From: Salminus brasiliensis
Lineage: Eukaryota; Chordata; Actinopteri; Characiformes; Bryconidae
Length of the DNA stretch: 64,000 nucleotides
Direction: 5' to 3'
Assembly (NCBI RefSeq): GCF_030463535.1
Contig: NC_132892.1
Span: forward strand, 27,893,841-27,957,840
The notes beneath the pieces are model-generated. The model made no database searches, had not been told where the DNA came from, and saw only the letters and a program-made list of their open reading frames with translations. Positions within the stretch are counted from its first letter, which is position 1; each line of letters opens with the position of its first letter. The translations under genes were made by a program, and so were the position numbers. Below, in pieces: positions 9,956 through 22,800 of this stretch.

Positions 9956-12198
9956 TATGAAAAATAACCGTGAACGTGTTCTGTTTTAATCTTGCACATA
10001 AACCAGTTTAACAGCAAAACACATCAGCACGCACAAGCATAACAACAAGAACAATAAACTCAACCAATGGCACATTTTCAAAATAAATTAAAATGATTTT
10101 AATGGCAGCATTCACTGATGAGCGGAGAACTTACTGGTCAGTCATAGAAATCAAACTTTCTTTCTTTTTTTTTTTTCTTTTTTTTTTTTACACGATTCAT
10201 AATTAAATTATTAAAACCAAACCATATTATTTAAAGTTATCTTTTTTTATGTGAACCCACATTGTTGAAATCACATTGTTGAAATCTCTCTCATACACCC
10301 CCACCACACACAGAACAAACAGAAACAGAGTTTCACAGATAAGCTTCGTATGTACACATTGCTGAGAAATACACTCTACATCCGTTCAGATAACTACACA
10401 TCATTCGGTTCAACCTTCTTTGTCATGGTACCTTGTCATGGTGTCCTGGTGCTCATTGTATCACTTCATTATGCAACAAAGTCACATCGTTAGAACAGAC
10501 ACAGTTTGGCGTGGCACAGTTAAAGGTGGCAATATGTTTTGAAGTAATAAAGGCTAACTAAGGCTACCGGATTTTGAGTGAGGTGAAATGCCTTTCGGTG
10601 CGCCTCCTGTTTCTCCCATCACAGCCAACTTAGAACCCGAACCAATGAAAATGTTACTTGGTGTAACCTTGAACACTTAAACTGAAACTTTTGAGACTTG
10701 AATCTTGAATCTGAGAGTCTTACGCTTTGCGCTACATGCGTTCTACTAGCTTTATGGACCCAAAGGCCAACAGACCCAAAACTAAGGGGTATTTCCCAAA
10801 ACTAGACTTCATGGTAAACCATATGTAACCTTTATAAGTCACAGGAATTTGTAATTTATCCAACATGTACACTCTTAGAAATACAGCTACTTCAGGTTCT
10901 TGGATCAATGCCATATGTAATCTCTTATTGATGGTAGCGGTCTACAAATCTGGATCTTGAATCCAGTTTCCAGTCCAGTCCTAATCCATGACCCTGTTTA
11001 CACCTGCTCACTTCATGTAACTAGTATCTAGCTTGTATCCTGATCAGATTTTACCAGCCACATGCGTTTACACTGGGTAGTCAAAAGCGTCCGTTTGAAA
11101 TCCGATTGCTGTGTGGGACGGAATCTGCAAATTTGCTCAATGTGTCGTAATTATTACTGGTGTTTCAGTTGTACTGGGAGGGGTCTTGGTTGTGGAATAT
11201 GTCTTGGAGAGATGTATGGGTTCACACAATTTGAGTGATGGGTTAAATGAGTCTTGGGGGTGTTTACACAGTCACATTTTATGTGACTTGGCCTTATCCA
11301 GATATAAGCTACTCAAGCCTCAGGGCGCATGAGGTGACTAGGTGTAAACGGGTGGGTGTAACACTATGTGGCCAATAATCAGTTCCATTAACTGTTCCCT
11401 GGACTGTAGACTGGAAACTGGACTGGTCCAGATTTGAAGACCCCTGTTCTATGGCATGGCTAAAAAACCCTTTAAAGCACTTCTATACTTTTAAAGAGTG
11501 TAAATAAGTAAATATGTATTAGCTTAATTACATAACACAAAATAATTCAACTAACCAAAAGTCTACTTCGGTCTACTTTGAAAAGACCGAAAGATCTCTT
11601 CTTTAAGACAATCCTCCCTTTTGGCCTAATTTATGTAGCTTACCAAGAAAGCCTGCTTTGTGAAATACCAAGATTTACAGTAGCTCTGAGTCTGGCAAAC
11701 AAACCTTCTCACATCTTCCTACTAAAACTTCAGTCACACTGCTTTGTAATCATCATCATCATCATCATCAGGCAGACCCCCCCCACATGGAGTTATTGAG
11801 AAGAACTGTACTGCAGTACTGGCAGAAACCAGGAGAAGACGAGGCCAGAGAAAGCCCTGAGATAACTGAGTGATCCTCCGCCACCATCGTCACCTTCGCT
11901 CCATCCAAGCACGGAAGCATGGCAGCTTTAGTGTCAGCAACTTCAGCAGCTCCTCACTGTCCAATCAGATCAGGAGGAAGTGACATCATAAGCTCCTGAG
12001 AGTTCCAAACCGTTCAGTTCCTCCTTTTCACCCCCTAAATCTAAACGCTACACCACATGTGGTTGTGGCATTGGCGCCTCACGTCACAGTACGAGGTTCT
12101 GCTCAAGTTTCTGTAGGTCATCTTGTACGTGTTTTTTTCCAGTAGGTGTAGCTCTGCCTCCTTCCTCCACTCCACCCTCTGTTCCCTCAGGCTCTGCC
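9956..12198 (-). other. Intergenic sequence and presumed ubac2 3' UTR
   Basis: Downstream of the ubac2 stop codon on the minus strand. No second coding exon or canonical AATAAA on the minus strand is obvious close to the stop; an ATTAAA occurs near 10096. The poly(A) site cannot be fixed. A T-rich stretch lies at 10160-10192. Short open frames look random. Confidence 0.4.
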
Positions 12199-12306
12199 TC
12201 AGTGCTGAAGCAGAAAGTTAGTGGCCATGTTGATGTCGTTGTTGGATGCTCTCAGAGCTTCTTGGGCATCCACTCTGGAGAAACCCATCTCCATCAGTCT
12301 GGCCAC
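12199..12306 (-). CDS. ubac2: ubac2 exon 9 (UBA domain, stop)
   Basis: The acceptor TTTTGCTCAG precedes VARLMEMGFSRVDAQEALRA, then SNNDINMATNFLLQH and TGA at 12201-12199. The MGF loop and terminal LLQH are UBA-domain hallmarks seen in UBAC2 orthologs. A long T-rich tract precedes the acceptor. Confidence 0.96.
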   Translation of the reverse strand: MARLMEMGFSRVDAQEALRASNNDINMATNFLLQH

Positions 12307-15300
12307 CTGAGCAAAACAAAAAAAAAAGAACAGGGATTAGGATCAATTGGACATTAGCCAAAACTTCCAATCTCAGATAGTTTGTGATGGATGAGAAGGT
12401 AAAATGATCTGTCTAAAATGGACAATAGTACTGTTTTCAGTTAGGTGACTCACTTGTGTCCATTTGTATCCATAACAGTGTCTCATGTAGTGGCAGAAAC
12501 CACAAACACACCACACATGGCAGTTTGAGGTCCTTTACAGTATGGTTTGAGACTATGGTAACGAAAAAGGTCAACCCACACCAGGTGGCTTCTGGTGGCT
12601 TTCACTCATCTCACAGGTTTGTAAACTCCAGCCGGTCAAATTCTATCGCAGTAGTTTCCAACCCTGCTCCTGGAGAGCTTCCTTTCCAAAGACTTCCATC
12701 CCTAAACCACCTGCCTGCTTCAACTAATTACTGCCTTCAGAAGTCCTTGCTTGGCTGAATAGGGTGTGTTAGATCTGGGATGAAGTTGAAACCTGCAGGA
12801 AGGTCGTTCTCCAGGAGGAGGGTTGGAGAGCTACTGATCTATAGCATTCTCAAAATGTCCTAAAATGTTGCAGTATTTCCTAAAGGTGATAACAGCTAAC
12901 GGATGGAGAAAGGGAGATCAGAGATCTGCTGCTGGAGTGATCAATAACGGTGACTCAGTGGTTAGAGCACTGGGTTACTGATCACAGGATTTGATACCCA
13001 CATCTGGTAAACTGGCACTGTTGCGGTCCATCAAAACCAGCACAACACGTCATGCTAACAGCTTCTTCTCCAGAGCTGTAGCGCTCTTCAACCACAGTGG
13101 ACACCTCCCACTGTGACCTCAAAACATACAACTGAACTGTACCAAACCGGACTGAACAGCTATTTTGCACTCTGCCTATTTGCACTATGACTATTTGCAC
13201 ACTGTACAGATGTTCTTTTCTGTAAATATCAGCTCTTTACTTTCTGTAAATATCAGCTCTTTATTACCTTTAGTACTTCTTATTTTTTAAATTTATCCCC
13301 TACCCCCGATCAAGGCATTTTTAATGGATGGGGTATTGGCTTTTAAGGTTCCAATCCGCTCCTGACCCTTAGTTTTGCTGTAGCAGAGTGTGATCTGGCG
13401 TCCTCCTCCGGAGTTAAGAGTTCATCTGTGACATTACTTCAGCTTTATTTGACGTTACCAGTTAGCAGCCAAAACAGAAGCTAAAGTTGGCTTCTAAAGC
13501 TAACTCTCCATTCCACCTTAAACAGTGCCGCAGTTACAGTGTGTACGTTTCAGCAGCAGAGCCGAACTGCTGCACCATTTAAGGTGGAAAGGAAAGTTCC
13601 AGAAGAAGAGGAAAATTTGATCTGAGAGTTTGCTGTAAACGTGACGCAGCAGACAGACGCTTTCTCGGAGCAGCAGGTAAAGAGAGTGTGTGTGATTTTA
13701 ACTCTTCACTTTTACACAAAATGTTGGTCTATTTTCAGCCGTTTTTCTTCATGACAAGATATTTTATTCCATTGTTTATTCCATTTAGGAAGTCTAACGT
13801 TCCTAACATCCCATCTTTACTCTGGAATTCTGTCCGGTTAGAAACCAAACTATGGTGAAAATAGTACCAGCAAGAGAACAATGCTCCTTTCTTTGGTTCT
13901 AAACCAGCTCTGAACGACACATTCAGAACCGAGGAGGAGGCTAATGCTAATGCTAACACACCAAGTGATCTGACTGTAGAGTTGTAAAGGAACTGGGAGC
14001 TGAATGGTCAGGTAGGTCAGTCAGACTGGACTGTGAGATATTAAACCCTAAGGAGTTTAAAAGTCAATTTAAAAGTTGCTCCAATCAAAGTAAATGAAAT
14101 TAGAAATTTGTCTGATTACAGATTTTACTGCTGTTTACTAGTGTGGATTAGCCCATCGTAACCCGGGTTAAAAATCTTGATCAATCTTGATAAAATAAGT
14201 GCCAGCTATAAACGATCCATAAACCCATCCAGGTTCAGGTGGATATAACTGTAAGTAACATAAGTTCTAGTCAGTCGTTTTCTATATTAAGACTATATGT
14301 CAGACCAGCTTCCAAGTGATCTATTGATTATTGATTAGTGCAGTGGAACTGTTTGTGATTAGTCCCTCACCTGTTCCTCAGCCACCGGCGTGTCCAGTGG
14401 GTGTGGCTGAGGGGGTTGTGGCTGCTGTGGGTGTGGCTGCACATGAGGCCGGTTCTGACCTCTGTGTCTGAGTCCAGGAAAGAATCTGTTCCAGTTAAGC
14501 AGTCCTCCCTCCTGTTGTTGATTGGGAAAAGAGGGCAACAAAGCAACACAACACTCATTAGTCATGCCATTGCAACTCTCCACTATTCACAATGCATTTG
14601 ATCATTTCAGTTACAGTTAAGGAGTGTTTAACCAACACTACCATTTCCTTCCCTTTTTATGAGAAAGGCGAAGTTTCATAAGAGACAAAGCCCGGAGTCC
14701 CAGTGTCATGGGTTAGAAAGTGATTTAGTCAACAAAAAAGTATAAAAGCAGGCGCATTTTTATAGATTTTTACATGATCAATGAGGTAAACCGTATCAGC
14801 AAGAGTAGAACCATATATAAAATACTTGAATAATTATACAAGTGAATACAATCTATGAAAAAACAACTGCTGAAATACAATGAGGTCATTATGGGCTGTC
14901 AACCAATCAGCTATTTGCTTCTGTCCTGTTTAAACAGTTGCTGGTTGGGGTATGTTTATTACACTTTCAATGGCTGTGACCGTAATGGATCCCTACTCCT
15001 TCATTAGTACTGCGCTATATAGGGAGGGACTACGAAATACCACTCAGTAAGTTATACTAAATGTATTCGGATGCTTCCCCGACATCAAAATGTGTCAGCA
15101 CCGGTCATACAAACGTACATGTGAGCGGCTAGGCCGTGTTTAAAGCTCCGTACACACAAGAGCGGAGTTCACTGAATGGTCTTTAATGCTGCTGAGCAAC
15201 CTAATCCTACTGTTACTAAACTACATGGGAAATATCTGAATTTCACGGCATCCCGTGGCTTGAAACCATCATTTGCTTTAGTGAGTAAATGTTGTCTGTT

Positions 15301-16831
15301 GCTAGTCATGCATTCTGGTCCACATTCAGCTCATGTAGTGAGCTACGCTGTTCACTAGAAATTACCAGTGCATTATGGGAGGATGTAGTGTCCTCATGAT
15401 CACGCTCAAACGTCTTCATACTTTCGGACATTCAAAAGTAGCCGCCACGCTCAATACTGCCCTAAAACTCATTTTTTATGAGTATATCCAGCTGTGCAGT
15501 GTACAGCTGCACGCACACACACACAATATATGTCCAAATGTTTGTGGACACCTCCTCTATAATGAATGAATTCAGCTACTTTTTCAGCTAACACAGAAAA
15601 TGCAAATGCACACACAGCTTGTCTAGTCCCTGTACAGAAGTACTGCTAATAGAATAGGACTCTCTGAAGTAGATAAACATAAACCTATTGGCACCATGCT
15701 GCCTAATGCCAGGTGTGGGATAGAGGGGTATAAAGCCCCCCAGCAGTTAGCTGTGGAGCAGTGGAAGAACTGTGTTCTCTGAAATGATGGTCTGTGCTCC
15801 ATACCGTATTTACGAGTGGATGAGTTGGGAAGTTGGGGATGATGAGGTGGGGTGGTGATCATCCAACATCCTGACCTCACTAACACTCTTGTTCCTGAAT
15901 GCAATCAAATCCTCACAGCAATGCCTATCCAAAATCTAGCAGAAAGCTTTCTTCCCTGGACAGCAGAGGCAGTTACTCCAACAAAAGCAGTACACACCTC
16001 AATACACACACACTCACAATTTGTCCATTAAACAGAATCCATTCTGAAACCTTGTGACACAGCTATTACAGCCTGGTCAAGCTCAAACGTAGGCTGGTTA
16101 TAACGTAAGAGTTTACCAAACAGGTTTCCACATTACTACGCCAGGACAGGTTACACAACACACAAGTAGTTCTTAGTTGGAGATAGTAGATATTACATAC
16201 ACCTTCCTCGGAGCAGGTGATGAATAAACCAACGGAAACCACAAAAAGGACAAACATCAGTTGGCAAGTCCTCACCAACTATTTAAGACTCTTACAAATA
16301 AAGGTTGAAGGTAAAGGTGCACGTATCGGTCATTGTACTATTTATACAGCTAAATGTGTCCTCCGCATTTTACCCATCTGCGGTAGTGAACACACTGAGT
16401 GGCAGTGAGCACTAGGGCTGCAATTAATGATTATTTTAATAATTGATTAATCTGGCGACTATTTATTTTTCCAATTAATCGGATTAAAAACACATTTCCA
16501 TGTCTTTATTTAAAAATAGAACATTGAATAACAGAGCCAATAAGTGCGTACAATAATTCAATAACAATAGATTCAATTATTAAATTCAATTAAATCAAAT
16601 TTATTCATAAATTAAAAATATAAAAACTAAATAATAAAGAAAAATAAGTGCATTGCTGATGTAAACACTGCACTGGGTGGTAGCGAGGAGTGGGACAGGA
16701 TGAATTGCCTTTAGTTTGTATGCAGTGTCTTCACTCATACTTAAAACTTGAAACTTAATCATTAATTACCACCATTGTGTAAAACTTTTAAACATTTAAA
16801 CACTGCTTAAGCGAATTACACTGTTAATAAA

Positions 16832-16867
<36 letters not shown>

Positions 16868-19800
16868 TCACTATCATTGTCCAGTTCACAAGCAAAAAAA
16901 CAGCATGTGCCGTGTTCGCATAGTGTGAGCGTGCTGTTACGTAGTGTAGATGATGAGCCGCAGGTGACGTAAGCGGATATGACAAGGCAAGTAACACAAA
17001 TCGTGCAACACAACGAATCTATAATGAAATTCACTGGCAACACTTTTAATAATCGATTCTTAACGATTTTATCGATTCGTTGTTGCAGCCCTAGTGAGCA
17101 CACACACCCATAGTGGTGCACCTTCATTGTTATGAGTGTACTAGAAAAAAGGGGTTACTTTTTGCTAATAAAACACTTGAGCTGTAGTCATGATGCTGGT
17201 TAAAACCTCAAACTCCCAACATGAAGCCACATCCACAGTTCCAGTTAGGTGAGGCTAGGCTCAGCCGAGGCAGAAACGTCTAAACTGATTCTCTGGTTGG
17301 GTTGTTTGATCAGAAACAGTCGTTTACAAGAAGCTGGACATTCATACCCGAACAATGGCCCATGTTTAATCGCTTATAATGTCTTAGGATGATAATTATG
17401 CCTTTTATGTAACACTGGCTAGAACTATATTAGGCCTGATCCAGAACCAGCAGTGCTACTGTGAGATTCTTAGATGCATCCTGATACGGAGTCAACAATG
17501 TCACAAATGTCAATGTTGATGGAGCACAAAATGCGAGCAGCAAGTAAGGGAAACGGGGCTGCTGATCCCTTTCAAATCTGATGTTGAGTACTAATGACCT
17601 GAGCCTATGAGCACGCTTGCTTTCGGCACAGCCCTAACACTCCAGAGCCAATCGCAGCTGCTGCACTGAGCCAGCACAAATACGGCAATTCCGTCCATTT
17701 AACTGCGTTAACTGTGAGTGTTTCAACGCCGGCTCATTCCGAAGATACAGAACAGTAAAATCTGACTACGCTTCTTGTAGAATTTGATGGCAGTTTTCCT
17801 CATCTCTTACGGTATTTGGACAGACGGCAAGATGGCATCACAGAATCAGCTTCCTGGGTCACGGAGGAGAGGAGGTGGACTGGTAGGATTGGTCCACAGC
17901 TTGATTATTAACGGTGAAGTGAATTTTTGTATCCAATATGAATCCACAGTGTGTGCAGTGATTTTAATCCAAGCCCATCTTGTTAAGTCTCCCAGGGAGC
18001 TATTGAGAGGTTTAATAAATATGGCCCACTGTCAGTAAATATATAAAAAACAGACAAACAATATGTAAAAAGTATTCAGTTGTATTTAGTTAAATTGTGA
18101 AAAAGTTCAATTCTTTTCTATACTGGATTTTGTTCTACTGAATTTAAAGGCAGCACGTTTATGGACTGGTTGTGGACGTAAGCGGATATGACAAGGCGAG
18201 TAACACAAATCGTGCAACATAACAAATTGATAATGAAATTCATTGCCAACACTTTTAATAATCGATTCGTTGTTGCAGCCCTAGTGAGCACACACACATA
18301 TACACACACACACAGCGTTGGGTAGCCAACTCCAGCACCCGGGGAGCAGAGAGGGCCTTGCTTAAGGGCCCAAGAAAGGCAGCTTGCAGAGCCCGGGTAT
18401 CGAACCCACAACCCTGACGTCAATAGCCTGGAGATCTAACCGCTGAGCCACCACTGCAAATAAAGGGGCTTCTAACTGTTTTTTGAGCGAAGCTACAGAA
18501 GAACCAGATGGGTGAAGAACCTTTTAATGGTCTAAATAACCTTCACTTCACGTTAAAGTTCTCTAGCAACTTTGAGGTTCCTCACTCTCACACATCCCTT
18601 TTACAAACATACAACATGCATGGTTCTTTTATGGAATTGCACCTTCATTGTTATGAGTGTACTAGAAAAAAGGGGTTACTTTTTGCTAATAAACCACTTG
18701 AGCTGTAGTCATGACGCTGGTTAAAACCTCAAACTCCCCCACAGTTCCAGTTAGATTTTGTTCTACTGGTTGTGGACTTGTTAACGTCAAGCTCAAGCGA
18801 CAGAACGCATTGGTTAGTAGTTGCTAGCCAGGGCCGAACTTTTAGATCAGTAGTGCAACTGAATTGTGTAAAACACTAGTTTAAAATCAGTGTCCACTCA
18901 GAACATAGTAGAGACTTTATCACTTAACCCTATAGCAAGTACTGTCCCACCACTGGAATTTGCCGTGGAACGGTCTCACCTGTGGTTCCTCTAACCCGTC
19001 TCTACACAACGCTGCCAAAACTCAACCCAGAGGAACATAATTTGGACACATTTAGAGGATAAAACCTCATCTGAGAGAGCACAGTGAATATTTCGTAGAC
19101 TGGTCGGTGTGGCTGCAGTGACTCCCGCCACCTGTTATTTCACGTGCATACTCAGGCTGGCAAGGCGCCATGATGGTAGGCTTTCAAGAGAGTTAAGCAT
19201 GGACTTAAACATAACTAGTCCAACCCAGTCCTGGTAATCTACCATCTACCTGAGTTAGCACCCTCCCACAGCTAGCGCAACATGGTACGGGTGCTCATCT
19301 GAATCCAGTGCGATCCACACCCTGTTTGAGGGACAGTTATGATGGCATTCAGGGGAATGCCCTTTACAGCAGAAGGGTCAAAGCCTAAAGATCTTCCACC
19401 TGGCACAGTTGAGCTCCAACTCTAAACTAACACACCTGATCCAGGTAATGAATATAATCAGGGGCATTTAAATGTAAGAGAATATTAGGGGTGCGCTGGA
19501 CCTGAACTCTTCAGGGTAGAAGATCTCCAGAACCAGGAAAGGGCACCCTTGACCTATGCTGTGGCCTAGGGTTAGAGCAGTGGTTCTCAAACTGGTGCTC
19601 AGAGCAGTGAGAGGTTTGACTGTGAACTGTGAACTAACCAGTGGCCCAAGGGGACTGGTTTGAGAACCTCGATCTTGAGAGCACTTCACAGCCTCCTTGC
19701 ACAGGCCTACCCAATTTAAGCAGAAAAGATGTAGCTGCTGTATTTCCAGTGACGAGTCAGATCAGATTACAGAGGGTTTTCCGTCATTTGTGCCTTTTGA

Positions 19801-22800
19801 TGTTAAGATGTGCGATAAGCTGACTTTTGAGAGGAACTGCCTACAAGGGTCTGCCCCACGCCTGTCGAGAGTGGGCATGCCTGCTGTGATCTTACTCCCA
19901 CAACCAACGCGACTGCATCGATCCAGTCCGAGCATTTAAATCAGATCTGGCCGCTCCAGACTTGCAGTGTTTACAATCAATCTAAGCAGTCAGAAACTAA
20001 AAGAGATAAACTCAGATGAGCAAAGCCTAAAACAACTGCTCAGAGATCGGTCTGATGATGATTCGTCGAGTTCAATCACAGGGTAGGACACCACGGAAAA
20101 GCAACCTTTCAAATGTTCCTGTGAGAAATCAGAATGTTTATCAGAAATCACCAGGCCACACTTGCTCCGTATGTTAATCACAGAGTCCACAGTGAAGGAG
20201 TGTGTTCGCACATGTAGGCAGGAAACTAACCTCTTCCTTTGGTTTGAGAACAAAAAAGAAAAAAAAGGTGGTGGAAAAAAAGAGAACATCTAGAGAACAT
20301 ATTTTGATCAAAACAGCTCCATGCTGAAAAGACAACCAGTTTATGAACTTGTTATTTGGATTTCTAGAGCTGTATTCATTACAGCGCAAAGCTAATTTTC
20401 AGTAATCATTTTAGAGAAACAAACACACAGAAAACACTACTTCAAAAGTCAGGTTTTATCTATCAGTAATTTAACATTACATTAAATGATGCAGATTCAA
20501 AGATTTAAAGATTATGTAGTTGTAAATATTATAAACCAGACTACAGTTACAGTACATTCTTTGTTTGAGTACCTTTTATAGATTTAATAAATATATCAAG
20601 CATTTTCCTAAAAAGTGTTTTTTAATAAACAATTCAATGTAATTATCCATTTTAAATCATTGGCTTTATTTCAAAGTAATTGAAGCACCACTTTGGAAGC
20701 AAAAAGAATTCTGAATATTGTTATAATACTATAATACTATAATTATGATTATTATTGCTATTAAAAAATGACAGCATTTTTGTTCATAGGAATGAAACTA
20801 TAAGCATATTTTTATTTTTGATTTTCAATATGAAATCTGTCACAAAATGAGTATATGAATATATATATATATTTTAATTTATATATATATATTTTTTTTT
20901 TTTCTTTTTGTTTTTTCTTTTTAATTATAATAAATATTTGTTTTTTTTAGGGTTATTTTAATAGTTTTTTAATAATTATAAAAGGTTTCCTCCCCAATTT
21001 TAGAAAGACAATTACCCAACTCACTCATTACTACTCTTCCCCCCCATCACATGTAATTCTCCTATCACTGGGAGGGTGAGGGCCTCTTTTTTAACTGGCC
21101 TCTTTTCTCAATGCCACTGGGAAACCAACGCGCTCTTGGGAAAGCGCCAGGTTCCCAGCTCTGATGCATTGGCTGGCAGATGCCCGTTTCAGCCAGTATC
21201 AAGCATCACACTGAAGTGATGTGGGGAGAAAGACAGAAGCACATCTATCCACCTTGAGTGAACAATTGTGCTCTCTCAGGATTTGGCTGCTGATGGCAGG
21301 CAGCATGAACTTGGGTCATAGTGCCGCTGGACCAGTTTTCTTTGTTTTTATTTATTAATTACATTTTTAAATGTATTTTAGTAATTCATTATTTTTATTT
21401 TATTGAAAAATAGTGAAAACAGTGATTAGCTACTACTAGCTAGGCTTATACGTTTCCATACACTTCTTAGAGTGATGGGGTTTGCTTGTCATATTTTAAT
21501 TTAGCTTGGAAAAAGCTCAGCCTGCTTATACTTGTTGACAACAAACTAGTGACAACATCTGTGTGAACGGAAGACAATCATGATGTCTGATGTTATCACC
21601 ATCACTAACCTGCTATAACCTTCTTAGGTCACCTTATACAGAAATCCAATCTACATCTTACTGTACACCTGAACCATGAATGGACAGATATTGAACCACT
21701 GTCCCACATTAACACTGTGTATACGTGCCACTATGTTCCAAAAGTGAACTTCATGCAAAAATGTGGGAAGCCTGGCATTTCCTTTTGTGGTCATGAGCTT
21801 GCTCACAAACACAGGTGGTTGCTAGCTAGGACCCAGAGCTCTTTCCTGGACAGGCTATTATGTCTAGGTCAAAGCAACTGAAAACATCTGCGTATTCGCT
21901 GTATGAAATCCTAGAAATATCACTGCCTTGGCCCTCATGTTCACTTATGACATGTACTGTATGGACAAAAGTATTGGGACACCTGCTGATTCATGGTTTC
22001 TTCTGAATTCAAGGGTATTAAAAAAGAGCTGATCCTGCTTTTGTTGGAGTTACTGTCTCTACAGTCCTGGGAAGAAGGCTCTCTACTAGATTTTGGAGAA
22101 GCATTGCTGTGAGGATTTCATTGCATTCAGCGACAAGAGCATTATAAATGAGGTCAGGATGCTGCCTCATCTCATCCCAAAAGTATCGGAAGAAGCACCA
22201 TAATTTCAAAGAACACAGTTCCACTGCTCCACAGCTCAATGCTTGGGAGCTTTATACTCCTCAAGCCCAGGCCTGGCATTAGGCATGGTGCCAATAGGTT
22301 CATGTTTATCTGCTCTGGAGATTCATATACTTCTCTACAGGGACTAGAGAAGCTGTGTATACATGTGCACATCTGTGTCAACAACGGGTGCAACCTAAAG
22401 TAGATGAATGAATTCATTACACCAGGCGTCCACAAACATTTGGACATAGTTGGAACTATGATAATTCTCCAATCGCTCCTATCCTTCTAAATTTAGCCTC
22501 CACCACACCTCTCATGGAGCTCTACCGCTTTGCAGATGTTACCTCCAAGCCATACAGACCTCCTGATCAGGGGTTCGCAGATTGCCTTCAGAAGTGTTTG
22601 CTTAGCTGAATCTAATTTAGGCTGGACGTGGAAGCTGCAGGAAGGCAGATCTTATAGGCTTAGGACCACGGTCTGTAAATCCATATATAATATAAACCTT
22701 GTATCTCCAAAATAGTAACTTTACAAGAGAAGGAAAGCTAATAGCTCAGCTTTCAATGAAAACCAAGATAAAATTACTTTAGTTCATATAAATTTGGAGC

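Larger units (their letters stand above)
12307..14370. other. ubac2 intron 8
   Basis: It contains an inverted DNA repeat (about 12648-12845), a tRNA-like SINE or LINE-tail composite (about 12935-13300) and otherwise unassigned sequence from 13300 on. Short open frames here have no recognisable product. Confidence 0.6.
16296..17130 (-). mobile_element. SINE remnant split by a hAT-type element
   Basis: 16305-16412 carries the reverse complement of the SINE tail seen at 22990-23095 (words AAGGTGCACGTATCGGTCA and GTCCTCCGCATTTTACCC). The SINE is interrupted at 16413 by a hAT-type element and resumes at 17094 with GTGAGCACACACACC. Confidence 0.75.
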
